A DNA stretch of 64,000 nt from Lelliottia amnigena (GTDB lineage: Bacteria > Pseudomonadota > Gammaproteobacteria > Enterobacterales > Enterobacteriaceae): the NCBI GenBank assembly GCA_900635465.1, contig LR134135.1, forward strand, positions 1,922,001-1,986,000, given 5' to 3'. Under the pieces are notes generated by a model, which saw only the letters and a program-made list of their open reading frames with translations, searched no databases and was not told the origin of the DNA. Positions 30,000 through 39,009 of the stretch are shown here, piece after piece (within the stretch, counting starts at the first letter, position 1; every line of letters begins with the position of its first letter). The position numbers were made by a program, and so were the translations under genes.

Positions 30000-31361
30000 A
30001 TGAGAAGAATTTCAGTCCGTTCAGTGCTGTTGGCCTCCACCATTGTGATGTCAACCGCCACAACGGCATACGCCGATAGCCAATGGGAAGCCGCTACCAC
30101 GACGTTCCCTGGCAGTATCCGTGCCGGGTCACGGGACATTCCTGTTAAGCCTGGCGATAAAACGGTTATAACCATTAAGAGCCTGCAGACGGGCGCCACC
30201 GTCACTATGCTGAATGGTGCTGAAGTCCTGACACCAAAACCACTGACCGCCGACGAGAAGGGAAACCTCACTATTCCGTTAACCGTTCCGGCCGATGCCG
30301 CTACAGGCCTTCATCCCCTCACCGTTATTACGCAAAATCCCGCGAGCGTTTCGCAGGTCATGTTGAAATTGTCCCAAATTATTCCCCCGAAAAATACGGA
30401 GGCTTTCAGGCTACAAACCCTTCCCGTCGGTGAGCGGGCTTACCAGTCGGCAGTTTCGGCGGACGGGAAGCTGTTCGTGACCTCTGCACGCGGCCCGAAG
30501 GATGGTAGCCGTCTGATGAGACTCAACGCCGGAACGCTGGCTGTCGAAGCGGAGGCTACGCTGCCTAAAGACAATAAGGGTGAGCAGATTGGCGTCTTCG
30601 GCATCGGTGTTGATAATGTCCATCATCAAGTCTGGACGACCAACACGCTTGCTGAAACAGTGACTGTTTATGATGCAAAAAACCTTTCCGTTGTAAAAGT
30701 TTTCCCGGAGGGGTCGGTCGTACATCCACGCGATGTGATTATTGATGAAGCCCACAATCGGGCTTATGTCAGCGCAGCGCTGACCGGTTTTATCGAGGTG
30801 TATGATACCAAAACGCTGGAACATATCGGTCAGATGGAATTCGTGACGAACCGTGGCCGCGACCCGTTTTACAGCACAGATCTTGCCCTGGATAGCGCCG
30901 GTGGAAAACTCTACGGCGTCAGCCGCGATACGCCTTGGGTGGGCTGGATTGATCTCAAAACGGGCAAGAGTACAACGGTGAAAATACCTCAGGCGCAAGG
31001 CGCAACCGACATCGCACGCGATCCGAAGACCGGCCGTCTTTACGTCGTTTCCCAGGAGACAAACAATGTTGTGGTTCTTGATGCGGACGGCAAGGTTCTC
31101 GCGGATACTTACATTGGTGCCGGGGGCGTATCTGTCGTTTGGGATCCTGTGACGTCGCAAGTTTTCGCCGCCACACGTGCAGGCGGAACTGTTGCTGTTC
31201 TGAACAAGGACGGTAAACTGGTCGCGAATATCCCGATGGATGATACGCCAAACCACCTGACCGCTACGCCTGATGGTGCCGTTTATCTCGTGTCTATGTA
31301 TGGAACTACCGGGGATAAAACGCAAACAGGTTCAGTGACGAAAATCACCCCGAAAAAATAA
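30000..31361 (+). CDS. Periplasmic YVTN-type beta-propeller protein (YncE-like)
   Basis: A 453-residue exported protein from the ATG at 30000 (GGAG upstream); the open frame to 29874 is not used. The signal peptide covers residues 1-25 (ends TAYADS). An extra ~100-residue N-terminal Ig-like domain (KPGDKTVITIKSLQTGATV) precedes a seven-bladed-propeller region of repeated YVTN/NHL-like units (FVTSARGPKDG, AYVSAALTGFIEVYD, LYVVSQETNNVVVLD). E. coli YncE has the propeller but not the extra domain. A Fur-like box upstream suggests iron control. No yncD-type TonB receptor is adjacent. Confidence 0.85.
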   Translation: MRRISVRSVLLASTIVMSTATTAYADSQWEAATTTFPGSIRAGSRDIPVKPGDKTVITIKSLQTGATVTMLNGAEVLTPKPLTADEKGNLTIPLTVPADAATGLHPLTVITQNPASVSQVMLKLSQIIPPKNTEAFRLQTLPVGERAYQSAVSADGKLFVTSARGPKDGSRLMRLNAGTLAVEAEATLPKDNKGEQIGVFGIGVDNVHHQVWTTNTLAETVTVYDAKNLSVVKVFPEGSVVHPRDVIIDEAHNRAYVSAALTGFIEVYDTKTLEHIGQMEFVTNRGRDPFYSTDLALDSAGGKLYGVSRDTPWVGWIDLKTGKSTTVKIPQAQGATDIARDPKTGRLYVVSQETNNVVVLDADGKVLADTYIGAGGVSVVWDPVTSQVFAATRAGGTVAVLNKDGKLVANIPMDDTPNHLTATPDGAVYLVSMYGTTGDKTQTGSVTKITPKK

Positions 31362-31583
31362 CGGCTTTAGTCCGCTACGTTATTCGCGGGCAGGTCTGCC
31401 CGGCATTCTTAACCCCCAGCCGCCTATGGGATGGGGGTATTTTCTCGGCATATCTGACCGGTATTCACATCCTCCTACTCGAAACAGCCTGACGTCCATA
31501 GCGATCAATCAACACCCATTTTCAATAAATACGCCGCGTTGCTAGGTCTGTTGCACGATGCCGCCCGTACGCCAGTTTCCAGG

Positions 31584-31611
31584 CGCTGCTGTGAGCGAAG
31601 AGCGGAAGTTC
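31584..31611 (+). repeat. Dispersed repeat, copy a
   Basis: Core GTGAGCGAAGAGCGGAAGTT, one of six related copies between genes from 31.6 to 40.0 kb (consensus GGTCTGCT-RTGAGCGARGAGCGGAAGTT). It lies in the 339-base gap between the beta-propeller and GST genes, where nothing else is seen. Confidence 0.7.
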
Positions 31612-31700
31612 AAAATGGTTCTCTCAGTTGGTAGAGGAATTGCGAACATTGCCGTGTTTTAATCGGCGGGGAATAGGGCACCATTTCCCAGTGAATATCG

Positions 31701-32375
31701 TCAAGCAGCGAGAATTGCAGAATGCTGACGAAGATGATGTTGGAAAAGTTCTGCATAATCTGATGATACAGCGGCTTTCACGCTTTCCCTTTTTTCCAGT
31801 GCAGCTTTCCATAAGGAAGTACGCGGAAGTCCATCAAAAATCGCCTCAGAGACTGATGCATCGATAATGGAGAAGTAACGGAAAATAGGGGCGTAGACCG
31901 CATCAACCATACTGAATTCGGCACCAGAGAAATAAGGTCCCACACTCAATTCAGCTTCGATACGTTCAAGCTGCACACGGAACAACGCGCGTTTGCTGTC
32001 GGCAATGGCCTGATCGGCCGCATTTAAAAATTGCCATGCATTTCCTAGCATTGAGGTAGAAAACGCGATCCATGCGCGCTGTCTGGCTCTTACTAATGCA
32101 TCGTCAGCATACATCGAATCACCGTCTTGCGTTTCATTCAGGTACTCGCAGATCACCATGCTCTCGAAAATAAGCGCATCTTCGCCATTCGCCTGATGCA
32201 CTTTAAGCAGCGGCACCTTGCCAGTGGGTGACAGAGCAAGAAACCAGTCCGGTTTCGCCGATAAGTCTACATTTACGCGTTCAAATGGCACATTTTTCTC
32301 AAGCAGAACTATCGCTGAGCGCTGCACAAAGGGACATAGTGGGTGGCTAATCAGCGTCAGACCATGGGTAGACAT
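31701..32375 (-). CDS. Glutathione S-transferase family protein
   Basis: A 224-residue cytoplasmic GST. The thioredoxin-like N-terminal domain (1-80) shows the CPFVQR glutathione-site stretch, cis-Pro in GKVPLL and the ES motif (IFESMVICEYL). The helical C-terminal domain spans about 90-215. The reactive residue is probably the Cys/Ser of the PLCPF loop, as in omega/beta classes. It follows an SDR on the same strand, and a LysR gene is divergent from both. A LysR-controlled detoxification operon is likely. Confidence 0.92.
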   Translation of the reverse strand: MSTHGLTLISHPLCPFVQRSAIVLLEKNVPFERVNVDLSAKPDWFLALSPTGKVPLLKVHQANGEDALIFESMVICEYLNETQDGDSMYADDALVRARQRAWIAFSTSMLGNAWQFLNAADQAIADSKRALFRVQLERIEAELSVGPYFSGAEFSMVDAVYAPIFRYFSIIDASVSEAIFDGLPRTSLWKAALEKRESVKAAVSSDYAELFQHHLRQHSAILAA

Positions 32376-32455
32376 CTCAAACTCCAGATAAAATGATAGC
32401 CCGCCGCTATAAAAAGGTGGCGGGCTTGATGAAGGGTAAATCTTATTTTGGTGGC

Positions 32456-33203
32456 TTAGATTGAAACGCCGCCGTCGATGATGATTTCTGAACCCACGGT
32501 CCAGGCAGATGCATCAGATGCAAAGTAAAAGTACGGCTTGTGCAACTTCCTGAGGCTTACCAAAACGACCTGCTGGAATGGTTGCAACGATATTTTTCAT
32601 CACTTGATCGTGATATTCCACTGGGATCCCCGCCTTATCGTAAAGCGGTGTATCAACAGGGCCAGGACTTACTGCGTTGATACGGATCCCACGAGAAAGT
32701 AACTCGTTAGAAAGTGTTTTCGACATGTTCAGTAACGCTGCTTTGGTTGAGCCATAAACTGAAGAGTTCACGGGTCCCGTGTGAGCATTTATAGAGGTAT
32801 TAAAGACCACTGATGCAGAGCTTGCGAACACTGGCAGAAGCGCCTGCATGAGGAAGTAAGGACCTTTAACGTTGATATCATAAATGCGATCGAACTGCTC
32901 TTCTGTCCATGCCTCAATTGGCATATACAGTGATATACCCGCATTCAGGAAAGCGATATCCAGTTGTCCAAAGTGTTCCTGAACTGTCTGAGCCAGAGCT
33001 TTTTGTGCGCTCACATCAGCGGAATCAGCACGCACGACTAACACATCATTACCCAGTTCTACTTTAGCTTTTGCGACAGAATCAGGGTTAACACCCGTAA
33101 CAATTACGCGTGCACCTTCCGCAACAAACAGCTTCGCCGTTTCAAGACCAATACCACTTGTACCTCCCGTGATCAGTGCGCGTTTACCTTGTAATCTAGC
33201 CAT
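32456..33203 (-). pseudogene. Short-chain dehydrogenase/reductase, one-base frameshift
   Basis: A classical SDR with NAD(P) motif TGGTSGIG (residues 12-19 from the ATG at 33203), NAG in LNAGISL and catalytic YGSTK. Near 32521 one extra T turns the expected LLLASDASAW into LLLCI-stop. The remaining C-terminus (TVGSEIIIDGGVSI) is in the next frame to TAA at 32456-32458. The span of 748 bases is one more than 249 codons. Only the last 20 or so residues are affected. The upstream open frame to 33326 is not used; AGGAG precedes 33203. Confidence 0.9.
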
Positions 33204-33340
33204 ATAAAAATCTCCTGTTAGTTTTAACAACTGATCGGCGAATGGCCGATTTGAAAGCCACTGTATGCTCATGCCCGGATAGTGATAAGATTGTATTTTT
33301 AAATATCTTTCATGCATTAAAAGCATAAATGGGTCTTAGG

Positions 33341-34243
33341 ATGGATAGATTACTTTTGATGACATGCTTTGTCCGTACCGCTGAAACTGGCAGCTTTTCG
33401 GCTGCCGGCAGGGGTTTGGGCTTAGGGCAACCGAACGTGAGCCGTCATGTTGCAGCCCTCGAAGAGCATTTGCAGACTCGGTTACTTCACAGAACAACCC
33501 GCAAGCTTTCACTGACGCCTGAAGGAGAACGTTATTATCTGGAAGCAAGACGTATTCTTGAAGCCGTCGAAGAGTCCGAGTCTTCTTTCAGGGAAAATGT
33601 AACACCCACAGGGCTATTACGCGTTGCTTGCCCCACAGCATTGGCACACACATTCTTAGTCCCGCACATCCCCGATTTTTTAGAACGCTACCCTGAGCTA
33701 ACACTCGATCTTCAGATTAATGACCGCTATATCAATCTTATTGATGAAGGGGCTGAGCTGGCAATCCGCATTGGACACCTGGAGGACAGTGCTATGCGTG
33801 CCCGCAGACTTGGCATGTATGAGCGAGTTTGTGTTGCCAGTAACAAGTACTTAGCTAAACACGGAACCCCTAATACACCAGAGGATTTGAAAAAACATGA
33901 TTGTTTGATCTATACCTTGCTAACAACGGGCGCGACCTGGAGATTTCAGGATATCAATGTTCCTGTTTCTGGTCGGCTCAGGGTCAATTCACCCGAAGCA
34001 GTACAGAAATTTGTCAATGCAGGGATTGGGATCGCGCAAGGCCCAGAATGGCTGTTCGAAGAGGGGCTGGAAAATGGCAACTTACAATTATTACTGACTG
34101 ACTACACGGCATCACCTGTTCCCATTCAAGCCGTTTATGTTGCTAATCGCCTTTTACCAAAACGGGCGATTGTATTCATGGATTTTGTTGCTGATATTTT
34201 TGAAAAAAATCCCGGCTTCAAAGTTTACAACGCAATGAAATGA
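33341..34243 (+). CDS. LysR-family regulator
   Basis: A 300-residue LysR regulator with N-terminal winged helix (MTCFVRTAETGSFSAAGRGL, LGQPNVSRHVAALEEHL) and effector domain from about residue 90. It is divergent from the SDR-GST pair with 137 bases between, the usual LysR arrangement, and is probably their activator or repressor. Two starts are possible: 33329 or 33341. The latter gives the usual MDRL N-terminus and is used here. The inducer is unknown. Confidence 0.9.
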   Translation: MDRLLLMTCFVRTAETGSFSAAGRGLGLGQPNVSRHVAALEEHLQTRLLHRTTRKLSLTPEGERYYLEARRILEAVEESESSFRENVTPTGLLRVACPTALAHTFLVPHIPDFLERYPELTLDLQINDRYINLIDEGAELAIRIGHLEDSAMRARRLGMYERVCVASNKYLAKHGTPNTPEDLKKHDCLIYTLLTTGATWRFQDINVPVSGRLRVNSPEAVQKFVNAGIGIAQGPEWLFEEGLENGNLQLLLTDYTASPVPIQAVYVANRLLPKRAIVFMDFVADIFEKNPGFKVYNAMK

Positions 34244-34302
34244 GCCTGAAATAACGAACCGACATGCTTCCCAATAATTAATACAGCGAATAGGATATAG
34301 CC

Positions 34303-34755
34303 ATGATCACAATAGAGAAATCAGATCCATTTTCTTCAGATTCCCATCGCTTAATCGAAATGCTGTCAGCGGAGCTTGCCGCTATTACGGGTGATAACGG
34401 CAAAAGCAATTTCAACGTTGATGCAATGAATAATGACAACGCATTGTGGGTATTGGCAAAAAATACGCATGGCGAAGTAATAGGATGTGGTGCTATAAGG
34501 CCATTAACGCAAAATATAGCTGAGCTAAAAAGGATGTTTTCAGACCGTAGCGTGCCAGGCATTGGCAAAGCATTACTCGCTTATCTGGAAACATCAGCAA
34601 TAGAGATGGGATATAACGAACTTAGGCTGGAAACACGACATATCAATATTCGAGCCGTCAATTTTTACGAACAAAATGGGTATGTCCGTATTGAGAATTA
34701 TGGCCCATACATAGGTCGGACAGAGGCCGTCTGTTTATCAAAAGCATTGCGCTAA
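34303..34755 (+). CDS. GNAT-family N-acetyltransferase
   Basis: A 150-residue acetyltransferase. The acetyl-CoA-binding loop is R/Q-x-x-G-x-G/A-like (DRSVPGIGKALLAYLE, residues ~83-98), preceded by strand ELKRMF and followed by ELRLETRHINIRAVNFYEQNGY, the classic GNAT motif B. It resembles PhnO/YjhQ-type small-molecule acetyltransferases. It is a single gene flanked by a dispersed repeat 55 bases after its stop. The substrate is unknown. Confidence 0.9.
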   Translation: MITIEKSDPFSSDSHRLIEMLSAELAAITGDNGKSNFNVDAMNNDNALWVLAKNTHGEVIGCGAIRPLTQNIAELKRMFSDRSVPGIGKALLAYLETSAIEMGYNELRLETRHINIRAVNFYEQNGYVRIENYGPYIGRTEAVCLSKALR

Positions 34756-34810
34756 TTGTTGTATCCATCGGTTGGACTCACAGCACGGAGCAGACAGAAG
34801 CAAGACAGCC

Positions 34811-34839
34811 AGGTCCGGTGTGAGCGAAGAGCGTAAGTT
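34811..34839 (+). repeat. Dispersed repeat, copy b
   Basis: AGGTCCGGTGTGAGCGAAGA followed by GCGTAAGTT, the same repeat family as copy a, just after the acetyltransferase gene. Confidence 0.7.
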
Positions 34840-34898
34840 GGCAAAACAATACTACCATCACGGTATACTGCTCGGCAGGGAGCAGGGCAATCGCCAAA

Positions 34899-35417
34899 CT
34901 AATATTTATCGTTTAGCTGCCTTTGATATATCAGCAAGTCCAGTTCGGGTGCCTCCTGGGATACCCGGGTCAACATTGCATGGACCTGCCCTCTGTGATG
35001 GGTTTGATGATTAAACCAGTGAGCCAGAGCAGACCAGATGACCTGCTGCTTAAGTTCTGGTGTCGAAGCCCGCCGGTAGGAGACTATGCCAGCTAAATCG
35101 GTTTCTGATAATCCCATGATAAAATCTACGATCTTTTTATCTTCTTCTCTTCGCGCCCTTTCCAGACCGGGAAAATCATTGTCGAACAGTATCTGGTCCA
35201 GTCGATGCCCTGTTTCAGGTAATGCGTTTAAACGATGTCTCCATATCCTGTCCGTCACTAGCAGGTGATTCAACGTCGCCTCGATAGACCCAAAAAAAGC
35301 GCCGCAGTTTTTACGGTAAGCATCTTCTCCAATCTTTCCAACGCTGGAATATAACCGTTCATTCGCCCAAGCGTTGTAGCCGGCTAGAATGTTGAAATGC
35401 ATGTTGAGTGAACTCAT
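34899..35417 (-). CDS. DinB/DUF664-family putative metalloenzyme
   Basis: A four-helix-bundle DinB-like protein of 172 residues from ATG 35417 (GGATGA 8 bases upstream); four more codons are possible. Metal-ligand histidines are visible in LNHLLVTDRIW (about residue 50) and WFNHQTHHRGQ (near 133-140), the usual DinB triad. The family includes DNA-damage-inducible proteins of Bacillus and bacillithiol/mycothiol transferases. In enterobacteria the role is unknown. It is bounded by repeat copies b and c. Confidence 0.85.
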   Translation of the reverse strand: MSSLNMHFNILAGYNAWANERLYSSVGKIGEDAYRKNCGAFFGSIEATLNHLLVTDRIWRHRLNALPETGHRLDQILFDNDFPGLERARREEDKKIVDFIMGLSETDLAGIVSYRRASTPELKQQVIWSALAHWFNHQTHHRGQVHAMLTRVSQEAPELDLLIYQRQLNDKY

Positions 35418-35526
35418 AATTTCATCCATTTAAATGAACAACTGTTTTAATTATAGTTGCGCATTTAGCCACGCAATAAAGATACGTTGACCCGTTCCCT
35501 TTTAGTCAACGCTGTGCGGACTCAGT

Positions 35527-35600
35527 AATGTCCGTTCCTGGCACGGAGGACGACCGAAGAGTGGGTGTGCAGGTCTATTCTGAGCGAGGGGCGGACATTC
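35527..35600. repeat. Dispersed repeat, copy c, with both inverted arms
   Basis: Left arm AATGTCCGTTCCTGGCAC (35527-35544) pairs with the right arm GAGCGAGGGGCGGACATT (35582-35599), giving a ~74-base palindromic element. The right arm carries the same core as copies a, b, d, e and f. Confidence 0.7.
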
Positions 35601-35672
35601 TTGTACAAAGCATGGCGTCGGATTACAGTGAGATCATTAATTGATAAGTGAGTCGAATCAGAACAGTAGCCA

Positions 35673-35971
35673 ATGAAACAAAAACTTCGCAAACGTAACC
35701 AAGACTGGATATCAAGGCAATTGCAACGTGCGCAAAAAGAGGAAATGCCGTTAAGTTTCTTTATTAACTTTCCCTCAATACGAGTAACTGCTTGTAATGG
35801 TGAGCGCCTTAAACGCGTGGCCGTCTCAAGCCGGACTGGAGTCGCGCATTGTTTCATCAGGGTTGGGGAGAAGTGCCGATTGTTGGGCCAAAAGGTACAG
35901 TTTACTGGTTTGAGGGATTTGATAAGGAACAGTTGCCTGTTGAATGGGCACCGCTGTGGGAAGATACCTGA
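35673..35971 (+). pseudogene. Decayed gene fragment, unknown
   Basis: A start-like MKQKLRKRNQDWISRQLQRA runs into a region where the best protein-like frame changes. From about 35848 another frame reads FHQGWGEVPIVGPKG and ends LPVEWAPLWEDT at TGA 35969-35971. The two pieces look like N- and C-terminal parts of one broken gene with at least one frameshift. The family is not recognised. It lies between repeat copies c and d. Confidence 0.4.
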
Positions 35972-36022
35972 AAGTATTGGTTTTGATTTGATCTCCCAGT
36001 GCAACACACAATCAACTCTTAT

Positions 36023-36051
36023 AGTCTGTTATGAGCGAGGAGCGGATGTTC
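36023..36051 (+). repeat. Dispersed repeat, copy d
   Basis: AGTCTGTTATGAGCGAGGAG followed by CGGATGTTC, same family as copies a-c. Confidence 0.7.
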
Positions 36052-36231
36052 GCATTGGCCCTTTTCCGGACGAATAGTAAACAAGATGGCTGACACCGGC
36101 TGCATGTGAAGTGTATTAAGTCGAATGATTTTGAAGGGAATTTATTTTTCGACAGGTACAAATATGCCCGCTCAATGCGGGCATTAGTCAAGGCGATATT
36201 TGTGGCTTGATAAATACCACCTGGGGCATGT

Positions 36232-36738
36232 TTATTTAGGAGTAATCACTCTTATGTCTGCGAGTTTGTCATCCCAAAAAGTGAATTCGATTCCTTGATG
36301 GACATAAGTGATAGTGTGTTCATGAGCGCCAGGAACTGAACCGAACTCCGAGATTATACTATCTCCTTCACGAGTAGGTGGTCCATAAGCCTTAAGAACG
36401 TCTTTTATTGAACTCTCTTTTCCTATACCTTTGTCGGTTATACCGTCAAAAGTCACATATCTAGGTAGCTTGTAGTAGAGGAAGATCGTTCTTATTCTTC
36501 CATCCTCTCCATATGAAGCATCTAATCCCTTAGCGGGAAGGAATAAGTAACCATCCTTTGCTACAAATTCTCTGGAAAATTGGGTTTTGGCGTGCTGAAT
36601 GGAATCATTTAAAGATAAATTTTTTATACCGATACCAGGGGTAATCAGAAATTCATGATCAGTTTTCGAATGGGATTTAGGCAATCCGCATCCTACTAAA
36701 TTTAAGCAAAGAACACTAACTAACAAGGCCCTAACCAT
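36232..36738 (-). CDS. Putative lipoprotein, unknown function
   Basis: A 168-residue protein from ATG 36738, chosen because AAGGGAT precedes it; the frame extends 17 codons further. The signal peptide MVRALLVSVLCLNLVGCG ends in the lipobox LVGC (Cys17). The mature part is a mix of strands with a Gly/Asp-rich middle (KGLDASYGEDGRIRTIFLYY) and a C-terminal HQGIEFTFWDDKLADIRVI. It stands alone and is AT-rich, and the family is not recognised. Confidence 0.72.
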   Translation of the reverse strand: MVRALLVSVLCLNLVGCGLPKSHSKTDHEFLITPGIGIKNLSLNDSIQHAKTQFSREFVAKDGYLFLPAKGLDASYGEDGRIRTIFLYYKLPRYVTFDGITDKGIGKESSIKDVLKAYGPPTREGDSIISEFGSVPGAHEHTITYVHQGIEFTFWDDKLADIRVITPK

Positions 36739-36789
36739 ATCTAATCCCTTATTATATTTTCCAATGTTGATTTTTGTGATTCGTACCAT

Positions 36790-37223
36790 ATAAGTTTACA
36801 AAAATTCAAATCTGGTTATTAAATGCGCAGGTTAGTCTCAATCTCAACGCCTATTAGATTGCAGTTACCATTTGTAATTATCCCATCCAGGTGGGCCATG
36901 TGCTTTTAGATATCTGACCTAACAAGCCATAGCGTTCACTACATCTGGCACTAAACGGTCCAAAGGACATCAGGCGACTTTGAGCAAATAACGGAAGTTA
37001 TCCTCACTTAGGCATAATCAGTCTGTCGGAAGATCTCTAAAAGTGAATGGTCCTGTTTGGCGGGATACTTACACCGCTATTAGCACGAAGTTGACGGGCA
37101 GATTTGAGCGAACAGCGAATTGCTCTCACCGCCGAGGGTGCATTACTAACATTGACGTGTGTTAATCAACGGGGATCAGGTCATAAAAGGCTCACCGGCT
37201 AAAGCGGTGAACCGGCTTGCTTA
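36790..37223. other. Gap between lipoprotein and secreted-protein genes
   Basis: About 430 bases with no gene. Two weak, diverged resemblances to the dispersed repeat core are present (near 36978-37001 and 37102-37120, TTGAGCGAACAGCG). They are not called as copies. Confidence 0.45.
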
Positions 37224-38636
37224 TTAACGTATCACACTAACATTTTCCAGTTTCACCAGACTTTCAGGTTTATCACCCACTTGCTGAGTGACCGGGACGA
37301 AGACGTTGAGATCTTGCAACCAAGCTAGTTTGTCACTGCTACCCAGTTGACCTTCATTAGTTGCATGACACTCAACTAATAGATATTTCCCACTAAACTC
37401 AAGTGCAATGCTACGTGCGTCCCCCTCTCCCGTTACGTCACAGCGTAACGCTGAGGCAATAAGTTTCTTATTGGAATCAATACTGTCCCATTGAGCCTGA
37501 TATCGTTGACCAGTCACTAACGGGAAATGCAGATCCGTCTGCAACTTGTTGATCAGTGAGGAACCATTACTGATGGACATGGTGAACTTCAGCTGTAGCT
37601 GATTAGCCAGCGTTAAACGTTGCACCGTCCAGATACCATAATCTTCCAGCTTGCGTATATAACCATCCGGTTGTGCATCCAACTGTATTTTGACCTTACC
37701 GAGCGCGCTTACTTCGGTATAACGAACCTGTTTAAAGCGCGGAAGCGCCCATGGTTTGATCAATGACTGCGCCTGGCGCTCAATTGCAGCAGAAAGGGGG
37801 AATTTATTCAGCCACTGCGGATTATTATTACTCAGATCGGGCATTGATGGTCCCATCAACGTTGATGCTGGCTTGTTAGCGGCGGGTACAAAGTGCCCTT
37901 CGGCTGTGAACTTTTTTCCTGCTGGTAATTGGCAGAGCTGCTCGAAGCGTTGTGCCATTTGAGTGTTAATTTTGAAGCTACTCTTGCGGCGAACAATATC
38001 AGCAGTGATGAGTGAGTCTGTAACGCGACCCTCGCTGTCGAAGTTCATTAAAGCGACAGCGTCACCCTGTTGGGTTTTACAGTTATAAAAGTAGTGCTCA
38101 ATCTTTAATTCAAGCGGCGCGTCGTATGGCGGTTCCCAGATGCTATCTGCAAAGTCATATCCCATGCGTACCGATAAAATATCGCCGATGCGCTGAATGC
38201 TATTAACATCGACAAGATCGGTAATACCTACAGTATCTGCGGCTGATATTCTTTCCCACCGTGCATCTTTTATCGGTAGCTGGCAAACCGTACGGATATC
38301 CTCTGCCGTCATCTGCTTATCATCCTGTGCAAGCGCATAACGGAGGTAGCTGTTGCCGTAATAGCGAGCTTTGGTAAACCCCTCCTCATTCAGTAAATCC
38401 TTGTACAGAAGCTGTGCCTTGCCCTGTTTACAATCAACGGAATGCCATTGCTGAACTGTTTTTCCGTTATTTAAGTTTAACGACACCATGTAATTCACAC
38501 GATCGTGGATTCTGGTTACAGACAAGGGGTTAATGTCCCCCCCTGTCAATGCAGGCTTATCAGCAGCCTGAACGAAAGAAAACGGCAAGAGAGACAGAAA
38601 AAAAAGTGGGCGCATTAAAGGGCGCACGCAGTACAT
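37224..38636 (-). CDS. Large exported protein with internal repeats, unknown function
   Basis: A 470-residue protein from the ATG at 38636 (GAAGGA 8 bases upstream) with a signal peptide ending SFVQAAD near residue 25. The first half contains two similar ~100-residue units, each with a DCK/NCK-x-x-QG cysteine and closing with a VCQLP or LCQLP cysteine (near residues 117-121 and 232-237). A third, looser unit near the end has two cysteines (LRCDVTG, LLVECHA). The disulphides would be formed in the periplasm. No known domain is recognised. It is a single gene followed by repeat copy e on the other side of its start. Confidence 0.72.
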   Translation of the reverse strand: MYCVRPLMRPLFFLSLLPFSFVQAADKPALTGGDINPLSVTRIHDRVNYMVSLNLNNGKTVQQWHSVDCKQGKAQLLYKDLLNEEGFTKARYYGNSYLRYALAQDDKQMTAEDIRTVCQLPIKDARWERISAADTVGITDLVDVNSIQRIGDILSVRMGYDFADSIWEPPYDAPLELKIEHYFYNCKTQQGDAVALMNFDSEGRVTDSLITADIVRRKSSFKINTQMAQRFEQLCQLPAGKKFTAEGHFVPAANKPASTLMGPSMPDLSNNNPQWLNKFPLSAAIERQAQSLIKPWALPRFKQVRYTEVSALGKVKIQLDAQPDGYIRKLEDYGIWTVQRLTLANQLQLKFTMSISNGSSLINKLQTDLHFPLVTGQRYQAQWDSIDSNKKLIASALRCDVTGEGDARSIALEFSGKYLLVECHATNEGQLGSSDKLAWLQDLNVFVPVTQQVGDKPESLVKLENVSVIR

Positions 38637-39009
38637 ATATATTCCTTCATATATTGATTAAGAAATAAACTTATCGGCATCAAGGCATAAATTGTTAGTC
38701 TGTCTTGATATGCACCTTATAGATAAACAATGAGTGAGATTAGTTATGGCCGCTCATGGCTGTGAGTTCAACTGATGGAGCCGACGGTCTGCAATGAGCG
38801 AGGAGCGGAAGTTGATCGCGGTCAAATGACTAGCTAAGTCGTAGCGATGCACTATCTAGATCTCAGTTATTTTGGTGTATTGTTAAATCTTACAAGTAGT
38901 TATCTGCCCCGGGAAGTAGGAATGCATCAGAAATACGTTTTTGTTAACACAGTTCCACCTGCGGAAGATTTTTGCCGTTTACGCGTCACTTCCGGAAGGT
39001 AACAGCTGA
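38637..39009. other. Gap upstream of the SseB-like gene, with repeat copy e
   Basis: No gene in 373 bases. It holds the promoter of the minus-strand secreted-protein gene, repeat copy e (38786-38813), and the upstream region of the sseB-like gene. Confidence 0.5.
38786..38813 (+). repeat. Dispersed repeat, copy e
   Basis: GGTCTGCAATGAGCGAGGAG followed by CGGAAGTT, one of the best matches to the repeat consensus. Confidence 0.72.

Noticed and set aside
30411..31325. 304-codon minus-strand frame
   Set aside because: Shadow of the beta-propeller gene on the other strand.
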